Part shown: positions 52,645 through 62,321 of the stretch, piece after piece
How the letters are laid out: each line of letters begins with the position of its first letter
Numbering within the stretch: the first letter of the stretch is position 1
Assembly: GCF_017893965.1 (NCBI RefSeq)
Contig: NZ_CP054142.1
Span: 248,001 to 312,000, forward strand
From: Treponema parvum
GTDB taxonomy: Bacteria > Spirochaetota > Spirochaetia > Treponematales > Treponemataceae
Length of the DNA stretch: 64,000 nucleotides
Direction: 5' to 3'
Translations under genes and position numbers: made by a program
Notes under the pieces: model-generated
Seen by the model: only the letters and a program-made list of their open reading frames with translations
What the model was told of the DNA's origin: nothing
The model's database searches: none

Positions 52645-53658
52645 TTAAAAAATACGCTTTAAAATCTTAAGTGCGTTCGTATAGCGAAGAGCGTCTTTTT
52701 CTTTTTCACTTATCGGCAGATTCGCTATGTCGTTTAACGTTCTTCTTACATACCCGAATCCGTCTTCGGGATCAAACGGCATGTCGCTGGCAAATACCAT
52801 GTGTTCCGCCCCGAAGAAATTTATTCCGCATTGTATCGCCGCCTTACTGCCGAATGTCGCGCAATCGGCGTAAAGTTTGCGGAATTCATCGATTTGACAT
52901 TTTTCTTTAATCGGGGATTCCGTTAAATCCTTTTTGTCCTGTGCGGTACGAGTTCCGTACAGCTTTAGTCCGTTTTCCAGTCTGCCTTCCATCATGGGAA
53001 GCATTCCTCCTGCATGATGTAGGATTACTTTTAGGCGAGGACACCTTTGATTTATACCTGAGTAAACAAGACGCGATGCCGCCATAGTTGTTTCAATAGG
53101 CCACATCATCGTCCACCATAATTCGTAACGTTCTTCCGTTTCATTTTTATAGTAGGGTTGACTTTGTGTCCGAGCCGGATGTACCCATAAAGCTGCTTCC
53201 AATTCGTCTAGAACCTTATATAATTTGTAGAATTCGTCGCTGTCGATCGCTGATCCGCCTTGGTTTGTAAAGATCTGCGCGCCTGCGGCGCCTAACTGCG
53301 TAACTGCATACTCGGCTTCCTTTGCCGCTTTATCCATATTGTCCAACGGCAGAACGGCGACAAAGGACGGAAATTTATCCGGATACTTTTGACAAAGTTC
53401 ATAGAATGATTCGTTCGCGCTTCTTGCCAGCTCTGCAGTCTTGTTTTCAGGCACCAGTTGTTCTACGCTCGGACTTACTATGCACGGAATTTGTTGATAA
53501 CCTTCAAACGTGTCCATAAGACGCAGGCGGTAAGACAGGTCGCTCATTGCGGGCATACGGGAAGCGCGTGTCATCATGTGGGCGTTACCGCCCAAAGCCG
53601 TTATTTTTTCGTAAAAGCACTTCGGAAGATAATGATTAAACATATCTATACAGCGCAT
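52645..53658 (-). CDS. Amidohydrolase-2 family protein (ACMSD-like)
   Basis: This 337-residue TIM-barrel metal enzyme starts MRCIDMFNHYLPKCFYEKIT, where the usual HxH metal pair (as in H-N-H/D-x-H) is partly replaced. Further metal ligands are in AALWVHPARTQS, KVILHHAGGM and FASDMPFDPEDG, as in aminocarboxymuconate-semialdehyde decarboxylase, LigW and resorcylate decarboxylases. It may decarboxylate or hydrolyse an aromatic or keto acid imported by the upstream TRAP system. Its start overlaps the permease stop by 1 base. Confidence 0.82.
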   Translation of the reverse strand: MRCIDMFNHYLPKCFYEKITALGGNAHMMTRASRMPAMSDLSYRLRLMDTFEGYQQIPCIVSPSVEQLVPENKTAELARSANESFYELCQKYPDKFPSFVAVLPLDNMDKAAKEAEYAVTQLGAAGAQIFTNQGGSAIDSDEFYKLYKVLDELEAALWVHPARTQSQPYYKNETEERYELWWTMMWPIETTMAASRLVYSGINQRCPRLKVILHHAGGMLPMMEGRLENGLKLYGTRTAQDKKDLTESPIKEKCQIDEFRKLYADCATFGSKAAIQCGINFFGAEHMVFASDMPFDPEDGFGYVRRTLNDIANLPISEKEKDALRYTNALKILKRIF

Positions 53659-55523
53659 CAGGATGTCCTCTTTTTAGTATCTGCGATTCTGCTCAGAAAA
53701 AAGGCGATAAGCATAAGTATCGCTCCGATAATATCGGTAATACTTCCGGGAATCAACAGGAGTACGGCGGCTAAAGCAAGAAGTATTCTGGACACTGTTA
53801 TCCATGAGCGGAATATATACCCTTCAATTGCGCCTGTAAGTGCAAAAATTCCTATGATTGACGATATTACAGCCATAACTACAATCGGTAAGCTTCCTGT
53901 AAGGAGCAAAGCAGGATTCAAAAGAAAAATGAACGGGATTATGTAGGCCACAAGCCCCATGCGGAATGCGCGGTAACCGGTCTTATTCGGATCTGATTTT
54001 GCAATTGCCGCCGCCGTATACGCTGTAATAGCTACCGGAGGAGTAAGAGCTCCTATTGAAGCGAACATAAATATAAACATATGAGCAGAGATAGCGGAAG
54101 CTCCCATCTTTGTAAGAGGACCGACTAAGACTGTGGCTAAGATTATGTATGTAGGCGTAGGCGGCATGCCGCAGCCGAGAATTATTGTAATAAAGGCGAC
54201 AAGGACGGCTGCTATATAAATGTTCCCATGCGCAATATTGATCAAAGTATAACTTAATTTTGTAGCAAGGCCGGTCATAGAAATTACGCCGACTATTATA
54301 CCTGCAGACGCGCAAGAGATTACAATACCCGAGACATTTTTTATGCTGCTTTCCAAGGCTTCAAGAATACCTTTTAAAGTCGGGCGGGTTTCTCTTTTTA
54401 TACAGGCGACCAAAAGCACGGAGACTGTGCCCCAGAAGGCGACTTTCATCGCGCTCCATCCGATTATTATACCTGCGATTACGAGAACAATAGGAAGACA
54501 AAGTTGTCCTCTTTCTTTCATGATGCTTTTTGCGTTCGGAAGCTCATTTTTTGGAATTCCAAGAAGATTGCTTTTTACCGCAATAGCGTCAACGACTAAA
54601 AAGATTGATATGTAGTATAAGATAGCCGGAAGGATTGCAGCTTTCGCTACGCTTGCATATGAGATATTCAAATACTCCGCCATTAAAAATGCCGCAGCGC
54701 CCATTATAGGCGGAGTAAACATTCCCCCTGTGGACGCGACAGATTCTACTGCGGCCGCTTCATAATCCTTGTACCCCATGCGTTTCATCAGCGGAATTGT
54801 AAAAGCCCCGGTGGTGACGACGTTTGCCGCAGGAGAACCTGAGATCATGCCCATTAATGCGCTGGATATGACGCTTGTCTTTGCAGGGCCGCCGCGATAG
54901 TTTCCCGTTGCGGCGTAGGAAATGTCTACAAACCATTGTCCTGCTCCGAAACGTTCCAAAAAAGCCCCAAAAATGACAAAACTTATTATGTATGTAGCGG
55001 CGATACTTACGGGAATACCGAAAATACTTCCTGTGGACACATACATAAATTGAGCTATCCGGCTCCAAGATTCTCCTCTATGTGCAATTACACGGGGTAA
55101 ATACGGACCGAATTTTGCGTATAGCAAAAATACAATACAGGTAATCACTAGCGGCAAGCCTGTTGTCTTGTAAGAGGCAATGAGCAACAGCACAATCATT
55201 AAAATTCCCATCCATATGTCGATTTGCGGGGCTCCTCCGATTTTGCTGGTTCTGGAATTCCAGATACACATGATGTATATGCATGCAGTTGTAAATCCTA
55301 TGGAAAACAGCCAGTCAAGCATTCTTGTAAAGAAGTTTTGCTTTTTATCCTTACCGATTTTAAACGGTTTTTTTAAAAACACTGAAAAACCGCATACCGC
55401 AACAAGCAGAGCGCGATGCGTCATTTCTGAAAAGGAACCGAAGCCCGATGTGTAAAGGTATAATAGCGCCGCAACGATAAATACGTAACGGCAGAGCTTT
55501 GTTCTAAGTTTATCGTCAAACAT
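53658..55523 (-). CDS. TRAP transporter fused permease (DctQM, TAXI-associated)
   Basis: This 621-residue integral membrane protein combines the small and large TRAP permease subunits. It has about 16 hydrophobic helices; the DctM part shows GAFLERFGAGQWFVDISYAA, ISGSPAANVVTTGAFTIPLM and IILGCGMPPTPTYIILATVL. Fused permeases of this length go with TAXI-type receptors, as here. It imports a carboxylate or similar anion using an ion gradient. It starts 2 bases after the receptor gene. Confidence 0.92.
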   Translation of the reverse strand: MFDDKLRTKLCRYVFIVAALLYLYTSGFGSFSEMTHRALLVAVCGFSVFLKKPFKIGKDKKQNFFTRMLDWLFSIGFTTACIYIMCIWNSRTSKIGGAPQIDIWMGILMIVLLLIASYKTTGLPLVITCIVFLLYAKFGPYLPRVIAHRGESWSRIAQFMYVSTGSIFGIPVSIAATYIISFVIFGAFLERFGAGQWFVDISYAATGNYRGGPAKTSVISSALMGMISGSPAANVVTTGAFTIPLMKRMGYKDYEAAAVESVASTGGMFTPPIMGAAAFLMAEYLNISYASVAKAAILPAILYYISIFLVVDAIAVKSNLLGIPKNELPNAKSIMKERGQLCLPIVLVIAGIIIGWSAMKVAFWGTVSVLLVACIKRETRPTLKGILEALESSIKNVSGIVISCASAGIIVGVISMTGLATKLSYTLINIAHGNIYIAAVLVAFITIILGCGMPPTPTYIILATVLVGPLTKMGASAISAHMFIFMFASIGALTPPVAITAYTAAAIAKSDPNKTGYRAFRMGLVAYIIPFIFLLNPALLLTGSLPIVVMAVISSIIGIFALTGAIEGYIFRSWITVSRILLALAAVLLLIPGSITDIIGAILMLIAFFLSRIADTKKRTS

Positions 55524-55525
55524 AA

Positions 55526-56476
55526 TTATTTCACTTTTATTTCATTAAAATATTTTTGTGCACCCGGATGCAGGGGAACGGAGGTTCTTGCAGCGTCCTT
55601 TAGCGTAATACCGCTGGCAGCTTTGTGAGAAGCTTTTATGGTTTCAATATTTTCGAACAAAGACTTTGTAATATTATAAACCGTATCTTCGGGTAAGTCT
55701 GCGCGGACGATCATCATGTTTATTATATACATTGTCATAGTGTCCGAAGGGTTGTTTTGATATATTGCTTTTGGCAATTTCCCGTAACCGAAGTATTGGT
55801 ACTTATCTGAAAGCGTCTTTGCGACGTTTTCAGATACAGGAATCAGACGATATGCTTTTGAAGACGCCGCCAGCTCTTGTATGGCCGCTGAGGGAATTGC
55901 CGCCTGAACTACAACCGCATCGCAGTTTCCGTCGGTAAGCTGTCTTATGCCGTCGTCATATGAAAGATAGGTCGCTTTTACATCGGTAATGCTGAAGCCG
56001 TGTGCGCCCCATATGGTTTCCGCAACCGAAATCGCGCCGTTACCGGCAGGCCCCATGCATACTTTTCGTCCGATCAAATCCATCATTGTCTTGATGGGGC
56101 TGTCATTCATAACCACTATCTGGAAAAAACCTTTTGAAAGCCCGCCGAATAAGGCGTTTATATTTGTATATCCGTTTTTTTCATAGGCTTCCTGTGCGGA
56201 ATTTCCCATAGTAATTCCAAGATCGATAGTCTTGTTTTGTACGAGTTCGATATTTTCCAATGCGCCTCCGGTAACCTGCGCCGTAGCGTCAATATCCAAA
56301 TTGTTTGTTATAACGGAGGCAACCGCTACGCCTATGGGATAAAATGCTCCCCCTGTCGCTCCAGTACCGACTGTGATGAATTTCGGCGTACCTGAACCTG
56401 AGTCGGGTTTCCCGTTTGCAAAGGCAGCGAGTGTAAAAAGTGCTGTCAACAATACCGTAATTGTTCTTTTTTTCAT
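55526..56476 (-). CDS. TAXI-family TRAP transporter solute receptor
   Basis: This 316-residue periplasmic receptor starts at ATG 56476 after AGGAGAAAG. A signal peptide (RTITVLLTALFTLAAFA) is followed by FITVGTGATGGAFYPIGVAV, the TAXI motif that names the group, and ELVQNKTIDLGITMGNSAQE. It captures an organic anion for the fused permease. It is the first gene of a four-gene operon that ends with the LacI-type regulator. Confidence 0.92.
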   Translation of the reverse strand: MKKRTITVLLTALFTLAAFANGKPDSGSGTPKFITVGTGATGGAFYPIGVAVASVITNNLDIDATAQVTGGALENIELVQNKTIDLGITMGNSAQEAYEKNGYTNINALFGGLSKGFFQIVVMNDSPIKTMMDLIGRKVCMGPAGNGAISVAETIWGAHGFSITDVKATYLSYDDGIRQLTDGNCDAVVVQAAIPSAAIQELAASSKAYRLIPVSENVAKTLSDKYQYFGYGKLPKAIYQNNPSDTMTMYIINMMIVRADLPEDTVYNITKSLFENIETIKASHKAASGITLKDAARTSVPLHPGAQKYFNEIKVK

Positions 56477-56515
56477 AATCTTTCTCCTGAAAATTTTGGC
56501 TGATGGCCGGAATGG

Positions 56516-56537
56516 GTTATGCAAACGTTTGCATAAC
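56516..56537. promoter_or_regulatory. LacI-family operator (perfect 22-bp palindrome)
   Basis: The half site GTTATGCAAAC (56516-56526) is followed directly by its exact reverse complement GTTTGCATAAC (56527-56537). The AAACGTTT centre is the standard LacI/GalR-family core. It lies just downstream of the promoter at 56547-56574, where a bound repressor would block transcription start. Confidence 0.88.
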
Positions 56538-56546
56538 ATACTTTAT

Positions 56547-56574
56547 TTTATACCCTCATTTTAAAAATTGTCAA
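56547..56574 (-). promoter_or_regulatory. Promoter of the TAXI-TRAP operon
   Basis: On the minus strand TTGACA (56569-56574) and TATAAA (56547-56552) are spaced by 16 bases, followed by the palindromic operator. Confidence 0.75.
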
Positions 56575-56744
56575 TTCTAAAATTAAGAATTTTTGCCGGA
56601 ATTCCATAAAATATAAGTCGATATGCTAAAATTCCGGTCGACCGATATAAAATTTCCGCCAAACTATGTCAAATTTCCATCAAACGATTGAAAATTTGGG
56701 GCAATAGGGGTATCCTGTTGTTGAAATTTCCCAAGGAGACAGTG

Positions 56745-58142
56745 ATGGCCGATATCATACATTTTAATGATTTTACAATTGAACAGTTGGGACAATGCAA
56801 AGTTCCTTCGCCGATCGAACTTTCGCATACGCACGGCGATTTTAGAGCGAACTATGTAAAGGATTCCGCCTTTGTACGGCAGAATATAAATATTTTTTAT
56901 GATTCCAAAGTCGAAGACGATCTTACTTCGAATAACCTTATGCAAAAAGCGGGCCCGCGTGAAAAAATTTATTTTGATCCTGTTCACGTAAATGCGGCTA
57001 TATGCACTTGCGGAGGTCTTTGTCCTGGATTGAATGACGTCATACGCGCCGTCGTCCGTTGTCTTTACATGCGCTACGGAGTGCGTCGCATTATGGGTTT
57101 TCAGTTCGGCTACAAGGGCTTTTTAAGCGAATACGCTTTTAACACGATACCCCTTACTCCTGAAAACGTTGATACAATCCATAAGATAGGCGGTTCGTTT
57201 TTGGGAACCAGCCGGGGCGGCGGAAACCGTGTAATAGATATTGTAGACTGTATAGAGCGCCTGAACATAAATCAGCTTTATGTTATAGGCGGCGACGGAA
57301 CGCTTCGCGGTGCTTACGATATTGCCTGCGAAATTGAAAAACGCGGTCTTAAAGTTGCAGTAATAGGAGTTCCGAAGACGGTTGACAACGATATTGAATT
57401 TATAGACCGTTCGTTCGGGTTTGAAACGGCCGTCGAAAAGGCAAGAGAAGCGGTGAGCAGTATTCACATGGAAGCGCATTCCCAAATAAACGGTATAGGC
57501 CTTTTAAAACTCATGGGAAGGGAGTCGGGTTTTATTGCCATGGCGACGTCTCTTGCGAGCCATGAAACAAATTTCTGTCTTATTCCCGAAATACCTTTCG
57601 ACCTTGACGGTCCCAACGGATTTTTGATGAATCTTGAAAAACGTCTTGAACGGCGTCATCATGCGGTGATCGTGGTTGCCGAAGGCGCGGGACAAGAGCT
57701 TTTAAATGCGACCAACCAAAAAGACGATTCGGGCAATAAGAAACTGGCGGATTTCGGCACATTCCTTAGGGATAAAATAAATTCATATTTTGCAAATAAA
57801 AAAATCCACATAAATCTCAAGTATATTGATCCCAGCTATCAGATCCGCGCCGCCGTAACAAATGCTAACGATTCTATCTATTGCGAACGACTCGGTAACA
57901 ATGCCGTTCATGCGGCGATGGCCGGAAAAACAAAGATGGTAGTAGGGCTTGTTCACGACAAATACGTGCATTTGCCGATAAAAATGGTAACAAAGCAGAG
58001 AAAGAGAGTAGACCCCGAAGGCTCCATGTGGCGCGATACTCTGGACGCAACGGGGCAGCCCATACTCATGGTGAATAATATGAAATCCGCTCTTGAGCGT
58101 ATGGAAAAGATGAGTATGGAAGGAATGTCCAAGGGGGAATAG
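56745..58142 (+). CDS. 6-phosphofructokinase, clade X type
   Basis: This 465-residue glycolytic kinase phosphorylates fructose 6-phosphate. It has GGLCPGLND at residues 90-98, GGDGT at 182-186, PKTVDND at 210-216 with the proton-accepting aspartates, and MGRESGFIA. The glycine in GGDGT, rather than the aspartate of GGDDS, favours ATP over pyrophosphate, whereas the lysine in PKTVDND is shared with both groups; plant and trypanosome ATP enzymes have the same combination. The length matches the shorter treponemal paralogue. AAGGAG precedes the ATG. Confidence 0.88.
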   Translation: MADIIHFNDFTIEQLGQCKVPSPIELSHTHGDFRANYVKDSAFVRQNINIFYDSKVEDDLTSNNLMQKAGPREKIYFDPVHVNAAICTCGGLCPGLNDVIRAVVRCLYMRYGVRRIMGFQFGYKGFLSEYAFNTIPLTPENVDTIHKIGGSFLGTSRGGGNRVIDIVDCIERLNINQLYVIGGDGTLRGAYDIACEIEKRGLKVAVIGVPKTVDNDIEFIDRSFGFETAVEKAREAVSSIHMEAHSQINGIGLLKLMGRESGFIAMATSLASHETNFCLIPEIPFDLDGPNGFLMNLEKRLERRHHAVIVVAEGAGQELLNATNQKDDSGNKKLADFGTFLRDKINSYFANKKIHINLKYIDPSYQIRAAVTNANDSIYCERLGNNAVHAAMAGKTKMVVGLVHDKYVHLPIKMVTKQRKRVDPEGSMWRDTLDATGQPILMVNNMKSALERMEKMSMEGMSKGE

Positions 58143-58192
58143 ATCTGGGTAGAAAGCGCTTTGGTATGCCGGAACGATTTGCACTTGTTTAT

Positions 58193-58213
58193 ACCGGCGG
58201 CGCTCCGGTTTTA
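58193..58213 (+). terminator. Weak hairpin after the phosphofructokinase gene
   Basis: ACCGG (58193-58197) pairs with CCGGT (58205-58209), followed by TTTAG. The stem is short and the T-run is short, so termination may be partial and read-through into the sensor genes is possible. Confidence 0.35.
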
Positions 58214-58292
58214 GCCCCGTAGTTTTTAGGTAACCGGTTTGTGTATACAAATAATGCCGGTTATGCAATAATTTTAAGGAAAGGAGGTGCTG

Positions 58293-58397
58293 TTGAAGGA
58301 AGACGCGGACGGTTTTATGCAGGTGCGCGTACCGACTTTGACACAAGCAATTAACGATGATAGACAGCGAAGATGCCAACGGCCGTATTTTATATGA
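58293..58397 (+). CDS. Possible 34-residue leader ORF overlapping the ODP start
   Basis: A TTG at 58293 lies 6-7 bases after a strong AAAGGAGGTG. The frame encodes 34 residues (MKEDADGFMQVRVPTLTQ...) and stops at 58395-58397, 41 bases inside the next gene. That gene has no Shine-Dalgarno of its own, so the leader could deliver ribosomes to it. Equally, the site may simply be the distant ribosome entry point. No family is recognisable. Confidence 0.35.
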   Translation: MKEDADGFMQVRVPTLTQAINDDRQRRCQRPYFI

Positions 58398-59118
58398 AGA
58401 TGAAACGCATAAATTCATATGGCTCGGTATAGACAAAAACAATCACAATGATGAAATACAGACTATGCAGTATCTGATCATTGATCACGGCAAGGGAATT
58501 GTGCTTGATCCGGGCGGAGTTCACATTTTTGCAAGTGTAATTGCGTCCATAAGCAGATACATATCTTTGGATAATATACATACGATTTTTTATTCACACC
58601 AAGATCCCGACGTTTCTTCGGGAATAGCTTTGTGGCTCGGCATTACGCACGCCAAAGTGTATATCTCGTCTCTTTGGGTGCGTTTCCTTCCTCATTTTGG
58701 TATAGTGGATTCCGAGAGAATTATTCCTATAAATGATGAGGGAATGACTTTAACTACCGAAAACGGCGCGTCATACGATTTTATTCCTGCGCATTTTATG
58801 CATTCTCCGGGAAATTTTAATCTTTACGACAAAAAATCCCGTATTTTATTTACGGGAGACATTGGAGCCGCCGTATTTGACGAAGGACACGAAACCGTTT
58901 TTGTGGAAGATTTTGTTTCTCATATTCCTTTGATCGAAGGATTTCATAAGCGTTATATGGCGTCGAATTCCGTCGTAAAAAACTGGTGCGACAGAGTGCG
59001 CCGGCTTGATCCGCAAATGCTTGTTCCTCAGCACGGCGCCATATATAAGGATGACGCCATAAATGAGTTTTTGGACTGGCTTTCTGTTCTCAAATGCGGT
59101 ATAGATTTAATGGATTGA
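58357..59118 (+). CDS. Diiron metallo-beta-lactamase-fold oxygen/iron sensor (ODP-like)
   Basis: This 253-residue protein closely resembles the oxygen-binding diiron protein (ODP) described in Treponema denticola, a flavodiiron-protein relative that lacks the flavodoxin domain and works as a chemotaxis sensor. Metal-site motifs are HQDPD at residues 81-85, H149 in HFMHSPGNF, D168 in FTGDIGAAVFDEGHE and H226 in VPQHGAIY. The usual catalytic H-x-E-x-D-H is altered to H-x-D-x-D, as expected for the sensor type. The soluble chemoreceptor gene follows after 7 bases. Confidence 0.88.
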   Translation: MIDSEDANGRILYEDETHKFIWLGIDKNNHNDEIQTMQYLIIDHGKGIVLDPGGVHIFASVIASISRYISLDNIHTIFYSHQDPDVSSGIALWLGITHAKVYISSLWVRFLPHFGIVDSERIIPINDEGMTLTTENGASYDFIPAHFMHSPGNFNLYDKKSRILFTGDIGAAVFDEGHETVFVEDFVSHIPLIEGFHKRYMASNSVVKNWCDRVRRLDPQMLVPQHGAIYKDDAINEFLDWLSVLKCGIDLMD

Positions 59119-59125
59119 TGCTTTT

Positions 59126-59980
59126 ATGGATGAACAGATTATACAAAATTACGAAGACTTGTTGCAGAACATTTCCATAGGATTCAATAAGGGAATTACT
59201 ACTTCCGCCGTCACCATGAATTCTTTGGGAGTTCTCAATTACGCAATAGAGGTTGTGAGCGGCGGCTTGGAATCCATAGTCAGCACGTTTGAGCAGATGC
59301 AGGCTTCGAGCAAGGGCACCGCCAACAATATAGAACAGATAAATTCCATGATGGGCGGCATATTAAACGCCAACAACGCTCTAAAAAAAGACATAAGCGA
59401 CCGCATTCAGGAAATAGAATCCACTTCAAAGGACGCGGAAGTTCTTTCCTCTTCCTTTAAAGATTTGGAAGAGCAGACAAAAAAGATTGCAAAAATAACC
59501 GGCGATATACAAAATGTAGTTGACAAAACTAACGTTCTTGCAATAAACGCTTCGATAGAAGCGGCACATGCCGGGGCTTTCGGCGCGGGTTTTAAGATTA
59601 TCGCAAACGAAGTACATAGCCTGGCTTCTCAGACGGGGGATTTTGCAAAGCAGATAACCGAAAGCACGGAAGCCTTTGAAAAAACCGTGGAAAAAATAAA
59701 CACGCAAATGAATCAATTTACTTCTCTTATCTTGCGTTTTAATGTTTCGTTGAATTCCGTTTTGACCAATTTTACGAATAACGACAACGCAATCAATACT
59801 TCGGGACAAACCCTCTCTGAAATCACGGCTGCCGTGCGCGAAGAATCTCAGGCGCTCACTGCAGGCCTCGCGGCACTTGAAAAAGTAAACGGTTCCATGA
59901 AAGACACTCATACGATTTTGGGCGCGATAGATTCCGTGCACCGCTTTTTGGATAAGATGTTTCAGATAAAAAAGAAATAA
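59126..59980 (+). CDS. Soluble (cytoplasmic) chemoreceptor partnered with ODP
   Basis: This 284-residue methyl-accepting protein has no membrane helix and no HAMP domain. The signalling hairpin tip is readable as TNVLAINASIEAAHAGAFGA, flanked by long heptad-type helices. The N-terminal 60 residues and the C-terminal IDSVHRFLDKMFQIKKK segment have no standard sensor; in T. denticola the neighbouring ODP supplies sensing. Adjacency and order are the same here. It should relay oxygen or iron status to CheA. Confidence 0.9.
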   Translation: MDEQIIQNYEDLLQNISIGFNKGITTSAVTMNSLGVLNYAIEVVSGGLESIVSTFEQMQASSKGTANNIEQINSMMGGILNANNALKKDISDRIQEIESTSKDAEVLSSSFKDLEEQTKKIAKITGDIQNVVDKTNVLAINASIEAAHAGAFGAGFKIIANEVHSLASQTGDFAKQITESTEAFEKTVEKINTQMNQFTSLILRFNVSLNSVLTNFTNNDNAINTSGQTLSEITAAVREESQALTAGLAALEKVNGSMKDTHTILGAIDSVHRFLDKMFQIKKK

Positions 59981-59989
59981 AAGTGTTTA

Positions 59990-60118
59990 ATTTCGGCGGC
60001 TATATGGCGCCGCCTCGTTAAACGGCGAGTTTGCCGCGCAAACGTCGCTGATTATAGCTGTGCGCAAAAGCGCACGAATGCGGTATTTTCGAAAATCGAA
60101 ATTTTCTGCAATGCCGCA
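59990..60118 (-). repeat. Intergenic palindromic repeat cluster, inverse copy
   Basis: The cluster contains CGGCGGCTATATGGCGCCGCC (as an inverse of the 22355-22390 unit), then a GTGCGCAAAAGCGCAC hairpin, and GAAAATCGAAATTTTC with TGCCGCATTTTAAAG, mirroring the modules at 585-659. It fills the gap between the chemoreceptor gene and the convergent polyphosphate kinase gene. Confidence 0.7.
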
Positions 60119-60131
60119 TTTTAAAGAAGAT

Positions 60132-62258
60132 TTAATTTTTTCTTCGCGCCTTGAATTCTATTTCAGGAATTTTCGTATTTGTGTCGGCTGTCTTTTTATA
60201 TTTTAAATACAATTCTTTTTGCGCATGTTTTAAAATAGTGCCGTTTTTCGTTTCCACCCATTTACCCGAAGAAAGCAATGTGTGCGAATGAGTGTTATCC
60301 GTAAAATACAAGTTTAAAATTTCGAATATGTTTTTAAACAATGTTCTGTCGGTTACGGGAAACATCAGCTCTATACGACGGTCGAGGTTCCTAGGCATCC
60401 AATCTGCGCTTGAAATATAAATCTCTTCAGCGCCGGAATTTCTAAAATAGAATATGCGCGAATGCTCCAAATATCTGTCCACTATGGAAACCACCGTAAT
60501 GTTTTCGCTTATCTTGTTTACGCCGGGCACAAGCATACAAATCCCCCGTACATTAAGAAGAATTTTTACTCCCGCCTGACTTGCTTTGTACAGGGCTTTT
60601 ATGACTTCTTCGTGGGATAAACTGTTCATTTTTGCAATTATAAGGCCCGGATTTTCAGGCGTAGAACGATCGATTTCTCTTTGAATCATTGCCAGAATAT
60701 TTGTTTTTAGGTTTATAGGCGCCATCGACATGTGGTTCATGGTTTGTATAGCTGAGTACCCTGAAACTATGTTAAAAAATTGCGTGGCGTCGTTGGCAAT
60801 TTCAGGATTTGCCGTCAAAATTCCCAAATCCGAATATTGGCGCGCGGTTTTCGGATTGAAATTCCCCGTTGAAAGATAAACGTATCGCACTATTGCGGAA
60901 TTTTCCCTGCGCATGACCATGAGGATTTTCGAATGAACCTTGTAATTTACTATTCCGTAGATTACAGTCACATTTGCCTTTTCAAGCTGTTCAGCCCATG
61001 CAATATTGCGCTCTTCGTCAAAGCGGGCCATAAGTTCTACAAAGCAGGTTACCTGCTTGCCGTTGTTGGCAGCTCTTTTGAGCGCGTCTATTATAGGCGA
61101 TTCATGACCCGCCCGATACAAAGTCATCTTGATTGCAAGTACATCCGGATCGTCCGCCGCATCCGAAATGAATTTTATGACAGGATTATACGACTGATAC
61201 GGAAAATGCAGCAGGATATCTTTTTGTTTTATAGTATCCCAGTAGGCGCCTTGTGCAGGCAGGTCGGCCGAATGAAAATGGTGCCACACAGGGTAGTGTA
61301 ATTTTTCCGTGTTTTCTATTTTAGTTATATCCAGCAAGGTTGAAGGATCCATAATTCCTCCGACCTGGTATATATCGTCTTCTTCTATTTCAAGTTTTTC
61401 CGAAAGGACTTTTAAAATGTCGCGGCTTGACTGTGTGCAAAGCAGTCTTACCGCAAACGAAGACTGTCTTTGAGCGATTGCCTCTTCCACAGCGTCTATA
61501 AAATCGTTGTCCGCGCTGTTTACTGAAAGATCGGCGTCGCGGGTTATTTTAAACAGCATGGTCTGTTCCACTGTAAAACCGGGGAACAGCTGAGTTCCGT
61601 ATTGAAGCACAAGATCATCCAAGAGACAAAAAGATTTTTTCTTATCGTTGCCGCCGAAGGGAATTACGCGCTGTATTACGCTTGGAATTTGCACGATGGA
61701 AATAAAAGGTTCGCTCGTTTCCTGCTGCGGCATATTTTCCAAAGGCGGAATACCTTCCATGCGTTTAAGCAAAAAAGCCGCGTGCAGCTGCAAATTTCTT
61801 ATGCTCGGAAAATTTTCCGTGTCTATGCGTAAGGGCGTTAAAAGAGGGAATATCTGCGTGTTAAAAAGATGTTTTGTAAAAGCTTTTTGATAAGTAGTAA
61901 AATCCGACGGAGGAACGTATTCGATTCCGTTTTGTTTAAGGCTCGGAAGAACGTCGTTTACAAGACAGTCATGCTGCACGTGAACAATTTCGTGGCACCG
62001 TAGTGAAATTTTTTTAAGAAGTTCCCTGGGATTGAGACCGGAGCTGTCTTTTATGTCGGGAGCTTCTTTTAAAAGCCGCTTTATTGCCGCCACTCTTATT
62101 TGAAAAAAATCGTTAAAGTTTGAAGAGACTATGGCTAAAAACTGAAGTTTTTCCATGACGGGAATATCTTTTCTGCACGCTTCTTTTAGAACCCTTGCGT
62201 TGAATTCTATCCAGGAAAGTTCGCGGTTAAAAAATGGAATTTTATGCTTTTTTTTCAT
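60132..62258 (-). CDS. ppk: Polyphosphate kinase 1
   Basis: This 708-residue enzyme reversibly makes polyphosphate from ATP. FFNRELSWIEFNARVLKEA at the N-terminus, IKMTLYRAGHESPIIDALK, the autophosphorylated-histidine region YKVHSKILMVMRRE, STGNFNPKTARQYSDLG and SADWMPRNLDRRIELMFPV are family landmarks. I use ATG 62258; the frame continues 7 codons upstream without support. The exopolyphosphatase gene lies 63 bases upstream on the same strand, so both are probably co-transcribed. Confidence 0.95.
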   Translation of the reverse strand: MKKKHKIPFFNRELSWIEFNARVLKEACRKDIPVMEKLQFLAIVSSNFNDFFQIRVAAIKRLLKEAPDIKDSSGLNPRELLKKISLRCHEIVHVQHDCLVNDVLPSLKQNGIEYVPPSDFTTYQKAFTKHLFNTQIFPLLTPLRIDTENFPSIRNLQLHAAFLLKRMEGIPPLENMPQQETSEPFISIVQIPSVIQRVIPFGGNDKKKSFCLLDDLVLQYGTQLFPGFTVEQTMLFKITRDADLSVNSADNDFIDAVEEAIAQRQSSFAVRLLCTQSSRDILKVLSEKLEIEEDDIYQVGGIMDPSTLLDITKIENTEKLHYPVWHHFHSADLPAQGAYWDTIKQKDILLHFPYQSYNPVIKFISDAADDPDVLAIKMTLYRAGHESPIIDALKRAANNGKQVTCFVELMARFDEERNIAWAEQLEKANVTVIYGIVNYKVHSKILMVMRRENSAIVRYVYLSTGNFNPKTARQYSDLGILTANPEIANDATQFFNIVSGYSAIQTMNHMSMAPINLKTNILAMIQREIDRSTPENPGLIIAKMNSLSHEEVIKALYKASQAGVKILLNVRGICMLVPGVNKISENITVVSIVDRYLEHSRIFYFRNSGAEEIYISSADWMPRNLDRRIELMFPVTDRTLFKNIFEILNLYFTDNTHSHTLLSSGKWVETKNGTILKHAQKELYLKYKKTADTNTKIPEIEFKARRKN

Positions 62259-62321
62259 AAATCGTTTTCCGTTTAGCAATTTCTAAAAATTGCGGTTTTT
62301 ACAGGTCGCCCTTTGATTATT

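Noticed and set aside
58143-58292. A promoter specific for the ODP-chemoreceptor pair
   Set aside because: The spacer has AT-rich stretches and GTATACAAATAATG, but no convincing -35/-10 pair, so I left it unannotated.
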